Of a DNA stretch of 31,618 nucleotides, positions 5,470 to 13,884 are shown in pieces. Origin of the DNA: a virus; the IMG/VR virus record IMGVR_UViG_3300009106_000013, positions 1-31,618 of that record. One strand, written 5' to 3'. The notes under the pieces were generated by a model that saw nothing but the letters and a program-made list of their open reading frames with translations, was not told where the DNA came from and did no database searches. Each line of letters opens with the position of its first letter. The first letter of the stretch is position 1. The translations under genes and the position numbers were made by a program.

Positions 5470-5928
5470 ATGGAAGAGTGGAATAAGGAAACAGCTTTAG
5501 ATGAAGCTGAGATTAATGAGAACGATTTACAAAATGAATGGAATATGCAACCAGTAATATTCCTAGAAAATTCTCTGAGAGTATCTGAACTAACTCATAA
5601 AAGAGATACTTTACAAAGAAAAACTGTAGAAGGTTTACTTGAAGTTGCAAATAGTACTGGTACAAAATTAAGTGATGCAGCTTTAAAGAGACAATTAGAA
5701 AGTAATCAGACGTTAATAGATTTAAATTTTGATATATCCAATGCTAAAGCTAGTGTGGCATCTTTACAACAGAAAAAAGCTTCATTAGAAAATCTTCAAG
5801 AACTTTTGATAAATGGATTAAATGCTGAACCCAAATCACCAGACGAGAAGAGAGCTATCAGAGATAACATAAAAAAGGGTGTGAGGGAAAAGAATGCCGA
5901 AAGCAACAAAGGAAGTAAGCAAGACTAG
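5470..5928 (+). CDS. Hypothetical coiled-coil protein upstream of the recombinase
   Basis: A 152-residue acidic protein with a predicted helical middle (about 40-115) rich in Leu, Lys, Gln and Glu, suggesting coiled coil, and a hydrophilic tail. Ribosome site AAAGGA precedes ATG. Its 3' end overlaps the recombinase start by 35 bases, so translation of the two is probably coupled. Position suggests an accessory role in recombination or replication, possibly as a mediator or loader, but no sequence motif supports a specific function. Confidence 0.65.
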   Translation: MEEWNKETALDEAEINENDLQNEWNMQPVIFLENSLRVSELTHKRDTLQRKTVEGLLEVANSTGTKLSDAALKRQLESNQTLIDLNFDISNAKASVASLQQKKASLENLQELLINGLNAEPKSPDEKRAIRDNIKKGVREKNAESNKGSKQD

Positions 5929-6937
5929 AGTAGAGTTTATTAGTACAGGTTCTATATTACTGAACCTTGCAATGAGTGGAAAGGGCAAGGATGGTGGTTA
6001 TGCAAGAGGTCGTATAGTAAATTTGGTAGGAGATGGTAGTAGTGGGAAAACCCTCCTTGCCCTAGAAGCTTGTGCTCAAGCTTATTATAATCTGAATAAA
6101 AAAGCAACTGATTTATTTCCTGCAGTAAAGAAAATTACAATAGTCTACAATAATGTAGAAGGTGTAATGGACTTTCCTATTGAAGATATGTACGGTCAGG
6201 AATTTGTAGAAGCAATTGAATGGGTAAGATTCGATACTGCAGAAACTGTAGGAAGAGATTACTTGAAGAGAGTGAAAGATTTAAAGAAGGGTGAGTTTTT
6301 ACTTTATATTATTGACTCCATAGATGCCATGAGTTCGACAGCGAGTAAGAAGAGGGCAGAAGATTCAATTAAGAAAGACAAAGATCAAGATGGCAGTTAT
6401 GGAATGGAGAAGCAAAAATACTTCTCAAGTACTCTCTTTCCTAGAGCTTGTGAATACATGGAAGGAAAGGATGCTACAATGATCTGTATAAGTCAGGTCA
6501 GGGAAAACATTAACGCAGGATTGTTCGGAGCGAAGCATTACAGAGTAGGTGGTAAAGCATTAGATTTCTATACACATCAGGTAGCATGGTTGGCACAGAT
6601 AGCAAAGCTAAGTAAAGAATTTAGATCAACTAAAAAGATTTATGGAGTTAGAACTAAAGCTAAGTTAAACAGGAATAAGGTAGCAAAACCATTTAGAGAA
6701 GCAGAGTTTGACATACTGTTTGATTACGGTGTGGATGATATCGGAAGTATGCTGACTTACATGTATGGAACTGCTAGGGATATACAATGGGAAGGTGTTG
6801 ATTATAAGAGAATTGATCTTATTAAGCATTTGGAAGACAATCCTAAAGAGTATGATAAGTTAGTAGAAATGGTAGTACAGGATTGGGATGAAATAGAAGA
6901 GAAAATTAAACCTAAAAGGAAAAGGAGGTTCGCGTAA
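5894..6937 (+). CDS. uvsX: UvsX/RecA-like recombinase
   Basis: ATP-dependent strand-exchange protein that forms filaments on single-stranded DNA for recombination-dependent replication. In 347 residues, Walker A is GDGSSGKT (46-53) and Walker B is FLLYIIDSID (135-144). The region around SQVRENI followed by a Gly-rich segment corresponds to the RecA/UvsX L2 area. Length and the absence of a long RecA C-terminal domain fit phage UvsX better than bacterial RecA. GAGGG lies a few bases before the ATG, inside the end of the preceding gene. The stop and the next start overlap as TAATG. It would act with the ssDNA-binding protein, the RuvC-like resolvase and the split Rad50/Mre11 set. Confidence 0.87.
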   Translation: MPKATKEVSKTRVEFISTGSILLNLAMSGKGKDGGYARGRIVNLVGDGSSGKTLLALEACAQAYYNLNKKATDLFPAVKKITIVYNNVEGVMDFPIEDMYGQEFVEAIEWVRFDTAETVGRDYLKRVKDLKKGEFLLYIIDSIDAMSSTASKKRAEDSIKKDKDQDGSYGMEKQKYFSSTLFPRACEYMEGKDATMICISQVRENINAGLFGAKHYRVGGKALDFYTHQVAWLAQIAKLSKEFRSTKKIYGVRTKAKLNRNKVAKPFREAEFDILFDYGVDDIGSMLTYMYGTARDIQWEGVDYKRIDLIKHLEDNPKEYDKLVEMVVQDWDEIEEKIKPKRKRRFA

Positions 6938-7167
6938 TGGATTTACAAGCAATTCGTGAAAGAGTAGAAAAAGAGATTGATGAAGCTACACAAATGGAAT
7001 TTGAAAAAGTATTAGGCGACTTGATAAAGCATAAACAAATACATGAAGCGAGATTAAAACAAACACAATTAGATATTAAGCAATCAGAAGAAAGAATTGT
7101 TGCCTTCATAGCAGCAGGTATAGAAGAATTTGCTTATGAAAAAAGAATTAATCAAATGTATGGGTAA
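6937..7167 (+). CDS. Small coiled-coil protein of unknown function
   Basis: A 76-residue, highly charged helical protein (heptad-like Leu/Ile spacing from about residue 5 to 60). It starts at the TAATG overlap with the recombinase gene, with AAAGGAGG in the recombinase C-terminal codons as its ribosome site. It is followed by the resolvase gene 5 bases later. Its operon position suggests a recombination accessory factor, but no known family is recognised. Confidence 0.6.
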   Translation: MDLQAIRERVEKEIDEATQMEFEKVLGDLIKHKQIHEARLKQTQLDIKQSEERIVAFIAAGIEEFAYEKRINQMYG

Positions 7168-7172
7168 AAGCT

Positions 7173-7634
7173 TTGAGTATAATTTGTGGAATAGATGTAG
7201 GCTCTGAAAACAGTGGTATTTGTTTTTGGGATACAAAGAGACAAAAGATTGTAAGTTCAAATGACAAACAACCCAATGATATTCTTACAGCACATTCAGC
7301 TAATTATATTGTTATAGAGGATGTTGTGAGTTATGGAATGCCAGTTGGAAAATCTACTTTTGATACTTGTAAAGCTATAGGAATGTTCAAAGAAAGGTTT
7401 GATCAGATTCATGATGGAAAACCTGTCTATCTTGTAACTAAACCAGAAATTCAATTACATTTTTGTAACACTTCCAGAGCAAAGGATGCTAATATCAAAA
7501 GAGTTTTATTAGATCGTTTCGGTGAGAAAGGCACTAAAAAAAATCAAGGAACACTTTACCCACTTAAAAATCATAGTTGGGATGCATTTGCGTTATGCAT
7601 TTATTTAGAAGATAATATTCTGAAAGGAGATTAA
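7173..7634 (+). CDS. RuvC-like Holliday junction resolvase
   Basis: RNase H-fold endonuclease expected to cut branched DNA. In 153 residues the acidic catalytic set is visible: D8 in GIDVGSENSG, E49 in YIVIED, and D137 with H134 in HSWDAFAL. The length fits RuvC-type phage resolvases. The start is TTG at 7173, since no ATG lies near and the first strand with D8 begins immediately afterwards. It sits between recombination genes. Some RuvC-like phage proteins process packaging intermediates rather than recombination junctions, so its exact substrate is uncertain. Confidence 0.82.
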   Translation: MSIICGIDVGSENSGICFWDTKRQKIVSSNDKQPNDILTAHSANYIVIEDVVSYGMPVGKSTFDTCKAIGMFKERFDQIHDGKPVYLVTKPEIQLHFCNTSRAKDANIKRVLLDRFGEKGTKKNQGTLYPLKNHSWDAFALCIYLEDNILKGD

Positions 7635-7636
7635 TT

Positions 7637-8023
7637 ATGGACACAACAGAAAAAACAGAAGAAACAGCAGTAGAAAGAATACCTGATGCAGTATTAGTTC
7701 CAGAAGGAGCTTTTATGGAAGCATTGACTAGAAACAACAAAAAGATCAGGGCTGACAGAGCATTAGCAATATCAGAAGATACTCAACTTTTGTTTAAGAG
7801 AAAAGTTGAAGACCTCAGAGTTGGTATTACTCGTATGAAAAGAGAACGAGAAAATATGCTTGACTTGTCTCCAGAAAATGCAATGAGTCTGGTACTCGCA
7901 AGTGATTTTGACTCACAAGATTTTGTAGACAAAGATGTAGAATTAGGAGTTAGAATTCGCAATGAAGAAATTAAATTAGAGATAGCTGAAAAAAGATATA
8001 ATCTCTTATTTGGAAGTGAATAA
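7637..8023 (+). CDS. Hypothetical helical protein
   Basis: A 128-residue acidic protein, predicted helical and coiled-coil in the second half (about 50-125), starting 2 bases after the resolvase stop with AAAGGAG as ribosome site. No domain is recognised. It precedes the vWA-domain gene by 26 bases. Conservation of operon position would be the best clue to its role. Confidence 0.6.
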   Translation: MDTTEKTEETAVERIPDAVLVPEGAFMEALTRNNKKIRADRALAISEDTQLLFKRKVEDLRVGITRMKRERENMLDLSPENAMSLVLASDFDSQDFVDKDVELGVRIRNEEIKLEIAEKRYNLLFGSE

Positions 8024-8049
8024 TTAAAACATTTTAAAAGGAGGATGTT

Positions 8050-8910
8050 ATGGGATCAGGAACATACTGCAGCGCAACTAGAACAGTTAGAGCAGAAGCT
8101 AGTGGTTTCTACACTAAAGCATTAGAAGAAGTTTTTCCAAGCACACAACTCAACAACGCTATGAATCCTCATGGTGTTAAAATTCGAGAATCAAGAGATT
8201 CAGAGCAACACCCAAATTCCCTTGCAATCATGCTAGCACTTGATGTAACTGGTTCAATGGGAACAATTCCACATTTCTTAGTCAAAGATGGTCTGCCTAA
8301 TGTAATGGATAAAATAATTCAAGGTGGTATTGCTGATCCACAAGTTCTATTCTTAGGTGTGGGAGATCATGAATGCGATAAGTCACCTTTACAAGTAGGA
8401 CAATTTGAATCAAGTGATGAATTACTTGATAAGTGGTTAACAGCTTTACACATTGAAAGAGGTGGTGGAGGAAATGACGGAGAAAGCTACATGTTACCTT
8501 GGTATTTCGCTGCACAACATACTTCTATTGACTGTCTGGAGAAGAGAGGTCAAAAAGGTATTCTGATTACTATAGGTGATGAACCTGTTCTGCCTAAAGT
8601 TCCTTCGAGATTTTTGCAGCAACTTATGGGTGACGGACAGTATGAAGATTACACATCAGAAAAACTTCTTGAAAAAGCTATGGAAAAATATCATGTATAT
8701 CATATCCATATGAGACAAGGCTACAATGGAACTAGAGAAGAAGTAATTAATGGGTGGAAACAAATACTGCGTGACAATCTTATGATTGCAGAAAAGAGAG
8801 AAGATGTTGAACAGATTATAGCAGACATTGTTCTCAAGCATGGTAGTGATGTAGATACACCTGTTACTTTACCAGAAGATGAAACAGTAGAAGAGGAAGT
8901 GATTCTATGA
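8050..8910 (+). CDS. von Willebrand factor A domain protein
   Basis: A 286-residue protein with a vWA fold. The metal site reads D65-V-T67-G-S69-M, a DxTxS variant of the MIDAS, with GGGGNDGES at 138-146 and D177 in TIGDE as likely further ligands. There is no TROVE module, signal peptide or membrane segment. AGGAGG lies 5 bases before ATG. The stop overlaps the start of the purA-like gene by 4 bases. It is the second vWA protein in the window after Ro60. vWA proteins usually mediate metal-dependent protein contacts, often with AAA+ ATPases, but no such partner is seen here. Function unknown. Confidence 0.82.
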   Translation: MGSGTYCSATRTVRAEASGFYTKALEEVFPSTQLNNAMNPHGVKIRESRDSEQHPNSLAIMLALDVTGSMGTIPHFLVKDGLPNVMDKIIQGGIADPQVLFLGVGDHECDKSPLQVGQFESSDELLDKWLTALHIERGGGGNDGESYMLPWYFAAQHTSIDCLEKRGQKGILITIGDEPVLPKVPSRFLQQLMGDGQYEDYTSEKLLEKAMEKYHVYHIHMRQGYNGTREEVINGWKQILRDNLMIAEKREDVEQIIADIVLKHGSDVDTPVTLPEDETVEEEVIL

Positions 8911-9989
8911 ACAAAGCTGTCATAGGTTTAGGATTCGGTGACGAGGGCAAGGGTAAAGTAACTAGCTACCTTTGCTCTAAAGACCGTGATGCTATGGTTG
9001 TACGTTATTCTGGTGGACAACAAGCAGGACATCAGGTAATGATCAACGATCAACAGCATGTGTTTTCCAACTTTGGAAGCGGTACTTTACAGGGAATCCC
9101 TACTTACTGGTCAGAGTATTGTACATTTGATCCTGTAGGCTTTCTTAATGAATGGAAAGTTTTGCTAGAGAAGGGATACAACACTCCTGTCATGCATGTT
9201 CATAGAGATAGTCCTGTAACTACACCTTATGATATGCATTGGAATGTAGGTGTTGAAAAGCTTTATTCTCATGGAACTTGTGGAGTAGGTGTTGGACAAA
9301 CACATCAGAGGCAGCAAGATTTTTATTCCATTACTGTAAAGGATTTATTTCATCCCACAGTTTTAAGAATAAAGCTTAAGGAACTTAGCAATCATTATTA
9401 TGATATGGTTCTAGATATGGAAGAATTCCTAGAAGCCTGTGATACAGTGATCAGAGATCATTTTTTCATGGTTGATAAAATTCCTAGTGGGTTCAATTAT
9501 ATTTTCGAAGGATCACAAGGATTGTTACTAGATCAAGATATAGGATTCTTTCCTCATGTGACAAGATCGAATGTAGGAACTAAAAATATTAGTTACCATA
9601 ATCCAGAAACTTTTCTTGTTACTAGAGCGTATCAAACTAGGCATGGTAATGGTGCTATGACTAATGAAAAGTTAGTTCATCATATAAAAGACAATCCTTA
9701 CGAACAGAATTTTGATGATGGTATACAAGGAGAGTTCAGGAAAACATTATTAGATATAGACTTGTTGCAGTATGCTATTGATTCAGATAGAGGAATTGAT
9801 AGAAGTCAGTCTACTTTAGTCATAACATGTTTGGATTTAATTACTGATGATTACAGTTTGACGATTGATGGACAGAAAGTAAAGTTTCCTAATGAATATG
9901 AGTTTGTGAAATTCATTCAAAACAAACTTGATATTTCGAGGTTGCTCACTGGTTCTTCACCGTTGTCAGAAGATTTAAAAACTATTTAA
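8907..9989 (+). CDS. Adenylosuccinate synthetase family enzyme (PurA/PurZ-like)
   Basis: GTP-type ligase that joins aspartate to a purine nucleotide. PurA uses IMP; phage PurZ uses dGMP on the route to 2-aminoadenine DNA. In 360 residues: phosphate loop GDEGKGK (11-17) with the usual catalytic Asp12, QAGH with catalytic His42, TCGVGVG (124-130) where PurA has TTGRGIG, EGSQG (201-205) and VTRSN (218-222). Bacterial PurA is about 430 residues; archaeal and phage forms are shorter, like this one. Cyanophage and vibriophage PurZ, as I recall, replace Asp12 with Ser, so this protein would be a different branch or a true PurA. A family A polymerase is encoded nearby. The ATG overlaps the previous stop. 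Confidence 0.85.
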   Translation: MNKAVIGLGFGDEGKGKVTSYLCSKDRDAMVVRYSGGQQAGHQVMINDQQHVFSNFGSGTLQGIPTYWSEYCTFDPVGFLNEWKVLLEKGYNTPVMHVHRDSPVTTPYDMHWNVGVEKLYSHGTCGVGVGQTHQRQQDFYSITVKDLFHPTVLRIKLKELSNHYYDMVLDMEEFLEACDTVIRDHFFMVDKIPSGFNYIFEGSQGLLLDQDIGFFPHVTRSNVGTKNISYHNPETFLVTRAYQTRHGNGAMTNEKLVHHIKDNPYEQNFDDGIQGEFRKTLLDIDLLQYAIDSDRGIDRSQSTLVITCLDLITDDYSLTIDGQKVKFPNEYEFVKFIQNKLDISRLLTGSSPLSEDLKTI

Positions 9990-10011
9990 TTTTTTATAAA
10001 GGAGAAAGAAA

Positions 10012-10344
10012 ATGGAAGACAAAAACGAAAGATTTAAAAGAATAGCAGGATCACAAATTTACGACAACCTGCCAATGGGTTTACTAGAAGACTTCAAAAT
10101 CTACTACAATAATGTCAGAGAAATAGACGGAAAGAAGGTTAAGACACCACTGTTAACTGAGGATGGTAGAAGAAGAATTGAAGTAGTTATTAAAATTGAT
10201 GGAACTGAGTATCACGGACACACAGCTTGTAGTAAAAAAGACAATTTCTGTAAAATTCAAGGTAGAAAGATTGCTTTAATCAGAGCTTGTCAAGCATTCT
10301 GGAATAGTAATTACGTTATAAACAACACAGTGGGAATGGTATAA
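10012..10344 (+). CDS. Hypothetical protein
   Basis: A 110-residue basic protein with ribosome site AAAGGAG before ATG. Its C-terminal half has a small compact-looking segment with two Cys and two His (YHGHTACSKKDNFC), which might bind metal. No family recognised. It ends at the base before the split Rad50 N-terminal gene and is probably co-transcribed with it. Confidence 0.6.
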   Translation: MEDKNERFKRIAGSQIYDNLPMGLLEDFKIYYNNVREIDGKKVKTPLLTEDGRRRIEVVIKIDGTEYHGHTACSKKDNFCKIQGRKIALIRACQAFWNSNYVINNTVGMV

Positions 10345-11256
10345 TTGATTAAAAACTTAACAATTCAAAATTTTCAGAGTCACAAGAAAACTGAGCTAGA
10401 CTTTGATGATGGTATTAACATCATAATCGGACAATCTGATTCTGGTAAAAGTGCTATCATCAGAGCTTTGAATTGGGTAATCAACAACAAACCATCAGGA
10501 GAAGCTTTCAAAAGTAAATGGGGTGGCGATACTAAGGCAATCATAGATATAGATGCTTACAAGATTTTAAGAGAAAAAGCAAAGAGTAATTTATATGCTA
10601 TATACACAGGCGAACAGACAGCAAGAACACCTTTTCTTAGTTTCGGACAAAATGTACCAGAAAATGTAAAGAAATTATTAAACTTCTCCTCCTTAAACAT
10701 AGCGAACCAGTTCGATTCTCCTTTTCTGTTAGCTATGTCGGGAGGAGAGGTTGCTTCATACTTAAATGAGATAGTCAATTTAGACAAAATAGATACATCC
10801 CTAGCTAACATCAACAAGTCTCTTAAAGGTGAAAAAACCCTACTTGAGAAGGCAAAATCGGAGCTAGAAGCCACGCAAATCCGATTAAGGGGGTTTGACC
10901 ACCTAAGTGAAGCCGAGGCTTTGTTGATCGAAATTGAGGACTTAGATAATGAAGTTCATGAAAAGAAAGTCAATCATAAAATACTATCGGAAACACTAGA
11001 AAGCATTGAATATTGTCAGGAAGAATTAAAGAAATTAAGTGTAGTTGACTGTCAAAAGGACATAGTTTCAATTGAAAAAGATTTGGCAGATTTAATGAAG
11101 AAAAGATGGAAATTAAGTGATTTAACATCTACACTATCAACACTCACTGATATACAGACTGACTTAGATTGGAATAGAATAGAACTGGAAGAAGAAAAAG
11201 ACAAATTTGAAGAGTTGATGCCTGAACAGTGTCCTTTATGTGGGGCAGAACAATGA
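10345..11256 (+). CDS. Rad50/SbcC-like ATPase, N-terminal half ending at the zinc hook
   Basis: N-terminal half of an SMC-type ATPase (T4 gp46/SbcC/Rad50 family) used in DNA end processing. Of 303 residues, the head has Walker A GQSDSGKS (29-36), and a coiled coil runs from about 145 to 290. The protein ends with CPLCGAEQ, i.e. a CxxC at 296-299, exactly the zinc-hook motif. The signature motif and Walker B are absent; they are encoded separately at 12408. The start is TTG directly after the previous stop. The TGA stop overlaps the ATG of the nuclease gene. The junction at the hook makes a simple mutation-caused truncation unlikely. Confidence 0.88.
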   Translation: MIKNLTIQNFQSHKKTELDFDDGINIIIGQSDSGKSAIIRALNWVINNKPSGEAFKSKWGGDTKAIIDIDAYKILREKAKSNLYAIYTGEQTARTPFLSFGQNVPENVKKLLNFSSLNIANQFDSPFLLAMSGGEVASYLNEIVNLDKIDTSLANINKSLKGEKTLLEKAKSELEATQIRLRGFDHLSEAEALLIEIEDLDNEVHEKKVNHKILSETLESIEYCQEELKKLSVVDCQKDIVSIEKDLADLMKKRWKLSDLTSTLSTLTDIQTDLDWNRIELEEEKDKFEELMPEQCPLCGAEQ

Positions 11257-12185
11257 AAAACGCTACAACAATTTTGAGCGCAGATTGGCATATTCGTGGT
11301 GACAGACCAGTTTGCAGAACAGATGATTATATGGAAGCACAAAAAAAGAAGATTGAGTTTATTCAAGAATTAGCTAAAGATAATCAATGTCCTATTTTAA
11401 TAGCAGGAGATGTTGGACATAGACCGATGTGGGGAGATAAATTATTAAATTGGTTTATAGAAATATCAGATGATTTTGTTGACGGTTATTTTGCTGTGGC
11501 AGGTCAACATGATCTTCCTAACCATAAACTTAATGATTGGGAAAAGGCAGGATTAGGAGTACTTGACAAAAGTATTAATAATTTCAATATGTTAAGAGGG
11601 GATTTTTATAGTTATCCACATAGTAATTTAACATGGAGAATATATCCTGCCCATTATTCTATTGGGATATACCCATCTGATGATAATTATAAGTTGGACA
11701 CAAAGTATGTATTACTTCTGCATCAAATGGTTATCAAGTCTCAGGATGATAAATTATGGTACGACCAGAAAGCTGATCATGCTAAAAGACTCTTAAGAAA
11801 GTTTCCTTGTTACGATTTAATAGTATCTGGTGATAACCATCAATCGTTTGTTGTAGAGCATGAAGGTAGGCTTCTTGTCAATGCAGGAAGTTTAATGAGA
11901 ATGTCTGCGAATCAAATTGACCACAAACCATCTGTTTACCTTTGGTATGCCGAGGATAACACAGTTGAGAGAGTCTACCTTCCTATAGAAGAAGATGTTA
12001 TTGATAGAAGTCATATTGATGTAGCGAAAAAAAGAGATTCTAGAATAGAAGCTTTTGTAGATAGACTTGATGAATCTTATGATATTGATTTTAATTTTGA
12101 AAAGAATTTAGAAGAGTTTTTCACCAAGAACAAGGTGAATGATAAAACAAAACAGAAGATATGGGAGAGTTTAGAATGTCAATAA
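11253..12185 (+). CDS. Mre11/SbcD-like nuclease (gp47-like)
   Basis: Calcineurin-type metallophosphoesterase that, with the Rad50-like ATPase, resects or cleaves DNA ends. The start chosen is ATG 11253 in an ATGA overlap with the preceding gene; upstream in-frame codons lie inside that gene. Counting from it (310 aa): D11-x-H13, GD 52-53, QHD 85-87 (normally NHD), H157 in LLHQ, and GDNH 193-196 give the metal-binding series. The Asn-to-Gln change in the third motif is noteworthy but other ligands are present. It lies between the two halves of the ATPase. Confidence 0.87.
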   Translation: MKNATTILSADWHIRGDRPVCRTDDYMEAQKKKIEFIQELAKDNQCPILIAGDVGHRPMWGDKLLNWFIEISDDFVDGYFAVAGQHDLPNHKLNDWEKAGLGVLDKSINNFNMLRGDFYSYPHSNLTWRIYPAHYSIGIYPSDDNYKLDTKYVLLLHQMVIKSQDDKLWYDQKADHAKRLLRKFPCYDLIVSGDNHQSFVVEHEGRLLVNAGSLMRMSANQIDHKPSVYLWYAEDNTVERVYLPIEEDVIDRSHIDVAKKRDSRIEAFVDRLDESYDIDFNFEKNLEEFFTKNKVNDKTKQKIWESLECQ

Positions 12186-12415
12186 CAGATGATTTAACTA
12201 CTCTAAAAGATAGAATAGAACTCAGAAATACAAAAGTTATTAAACTCGAAGGACAGGAAGAATCGTATTTCAATTATTTAAAAGAAGAACATAAATGTGA
12301 TACCTTTGAAGAAGCGGAAGCTATTGCAAAAAAAGAAACAATTGCTATAGAAAAACTGGAAAATAAAATTGAGAAGAAGCTTGAAAAATTAAATAAACTT
12401 TTAGATAATGATTAA
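12176..12415 (+). CDS. Small coiled-coil protein in the split Rad50 operon
   Basis: A 79-residue charged helical protein. ATG 12176 is chosen over an in-frame ATG at 12161 because GGGAGAG lies 5-11 bases upstream and the gene then overlaps the nuclease stop in the usual way. The sequence is Lys/Glu/Leu-rich, compatible with coiled coil. It overlaps the C-terminal ATPase gene by 8 bases. It may supply the missing returning coiled-coil arm of the split Rad50, but it has no CxxC. Confidence 0.6.
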   Translation: MSITDDLTTLKDRIELRNTKVIKLEGQEESYFNYLKEEHKCDTFEEAEAIAKKETIAIEKLENKIEKKLEKLNKLLDND

Positions 12416-13010
12416 AGAACTCAGATCACGAATAGATCAGGAAAAAGGTAAGAGAGATGAAGTTAATAGAAGCTTTTTAGAGTTAGATTCTAGAAGAAAA
12501 GAACTTAAGAAGTCTGTTAGACGTTCAGAAGAAGCTCAAGCTATTATCCAAAAGGTAGCCAAAGATACTCAAAGCCAGTTAGAAATACACATTTCTGATA
12601 TAGTCACTATGGCTTTAGAAACTATCTTTGACGATCCCTATGAATTCAGAATTGAGTTCGTTGTTAAACGTAACAAAACTGAATGTGAATTAATTTTTGA
12701 AAAGGATGGAGTTAAAATTCATCCATTATCTGCAAGTGGAGGTGGTGTTATTGATACCGCCTCCTTCGCTTTAAGAATTGCTTTGTGGACTCTTCAAACT
12801 CCAAGAAGTAGGAACACAATTATATTAGACGAGCCATTCAAGTTCTTATCCAAAGACCTACTCCCAAGAGCCTGTGATCTTCTACAGGAACTACAAAAGA
12901 AATTAAATCTTCAATTCATAATCGTAACCCATCTTGACGAGTTGGCAGAGTGTGCTGATAAAACTTTTGAAGTAAGAATTAAGAAAGGAGTAAGTAAAAT
13001 TAAAAACTGA
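12408..13010 (+). CDS. Rad50/SbcC-like ATPase, C-terminal half
   Basis: The 200-residue C-terminal half of the SMC-type ATPase. A short coiled coil (about 1-60) leads into the head with ABC signature LSASGGG (107-113), Walker B TIILDEP (137-143) and the switch His175 in VTH. There is no Walker A and no zinc-hook CxxC. It should pair with the protein at 10345 to build the ATP site. Its 3' end overlaps the convergent minus-strand gene by 11 bases. Confidence 0.88.
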   Translation: MIKELRSRIDQEKGKRDEVNRSFLELDSRRKELKKSVRRSEEAQAIIQKVAKDTQSQLEIHISDIVTMALETIFDDPYEFRIEFVVKRNKTECELIFEKDGVKIHPLSASGGGVIDTASFALRIALWTLQTPRSRNTIILDEPFKFLSKDLLPRACDLLQELQKKLNLQFIIVTHLDELAECADKTFEVRIKKGVSKIKN

Positions 13011-13884
13011 CTACATCAGCAGAAGTAACTCCAACTGCATTATCACTTACATTAACTCCTCCGCTTGTTACAAAACTATGTCCTATATTTGCATCAACCG
13101 AACTGTTTCCAAGTTTCCATTGTTGTACTAAATTTGCTGATTGGTCGTAGTTGCCAAAATTTGATGTTAGGTTATCTTTAAATCCAGTACCACTACCTCC
13201 AGCACCGTTATATACTGCTGTTCTATTGTTACTGTCTAATGACACATTCCATATAGACACAGCACAAAGGTTTCCAGAGAACAAAGAACCTCCGCCAACA
13301 CCAGCACCGATATATATTCTCCTTGCATCATCAGCCAATGTTCCTGTTATATCGGTATTCTTTATCCAGCTTGCAACAGCAGCACCTCCATCAAAATAGG
13401 CATTTAAGGTGGTGTTACCTGTCCATGTAACAAATACATGAGTATTTGTACTTGCCGAATACTCTCCATCTTTTTTCCATGATTTAGTAAGTGTACCACT
13501 ACTATCAAAAAGCTCTACCCTGAATCCTTGCGTGGTTTGTATATCTATTAACTGAACAGTAATTCTACTATTATTACTTGCATCAGGATCAAGCACCATT
13601 AAGGAATTGGTACCTGAAGCATTATCCACATTAAACCAAAAGCCTATTGTAAATGTGTCGCCAAATCCAAGTGTTTGCTCTGAGGTTTTTGCTAGGTACT
13701 CAGTACTACCATCAAGGTCAACGGCATTTAAGTGAGGGTCAGTAAAAGTTATTCCAGTCCCTGCTCCCCCTCCAAAACCCAACATATAATTTCCACCAGC
13801 CATTATACGAGGTCTTTTATCAAAATGATGACAAGGATTAATTAGACCCCCTCTCCTTCTATATATTCCATTCTCTTCAATCAT
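13000..13884 (-). CDS. LamG/concanavalin-like domain protein, likely tail fibre or receptor-binding component
   Basis: Last gene of the minus-strand unit. Of 294 residues, about 50-220 have the laminin-G/concanavalin-like pattern: AVDLDGSTEYLA, FTIGFWFNV, a VFVTWTG strand and GAGVGGGSLFSGNLCAVSIWN. Such jelly-roll domains bind carbohydrate and are frequent in phage fibres. A Gly-rich segment (about 30-45) precedes it. The ATG overlaps the previous stop (ATGA). A role in host recognition is inferred from domain and position. Confidence 0.75.
   Translation of the reverse strand: MIEENGIYRRRGGLINPCHHFDKRPRIMAGGNYMLGFGGGAGTGITFTDPHLNAVDLDGSTEYLAKTSEQTLGFGDTFTIGFWFNVDNASGTNSLMVLDPDASNNSRITVQLIDIQTTQGFRVELFDSSGTLTKSWKKDGEYSASTNTHVFVTWTGNTTLNAYFDGGAAVASWIKNTDITGTLADDARRIYIGAGVGGGSLFSGNLCAVSIWNVSLDSNNRTAVYNGAGGSGTGFKDNLTSNFGNYDQSANLVQQWKLGNSSVDANIGHSFVTSGGVNVSDNAVGVTSADVVSF

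Noticed and set aside
11229-11252. Upstream start for the Mre11-like nuclease
   Set aside because: The extra codons lie inside the ATPase N-half (zinc-hook region) and the ATGA overlap at 11253 is the normal coupling in this operon.
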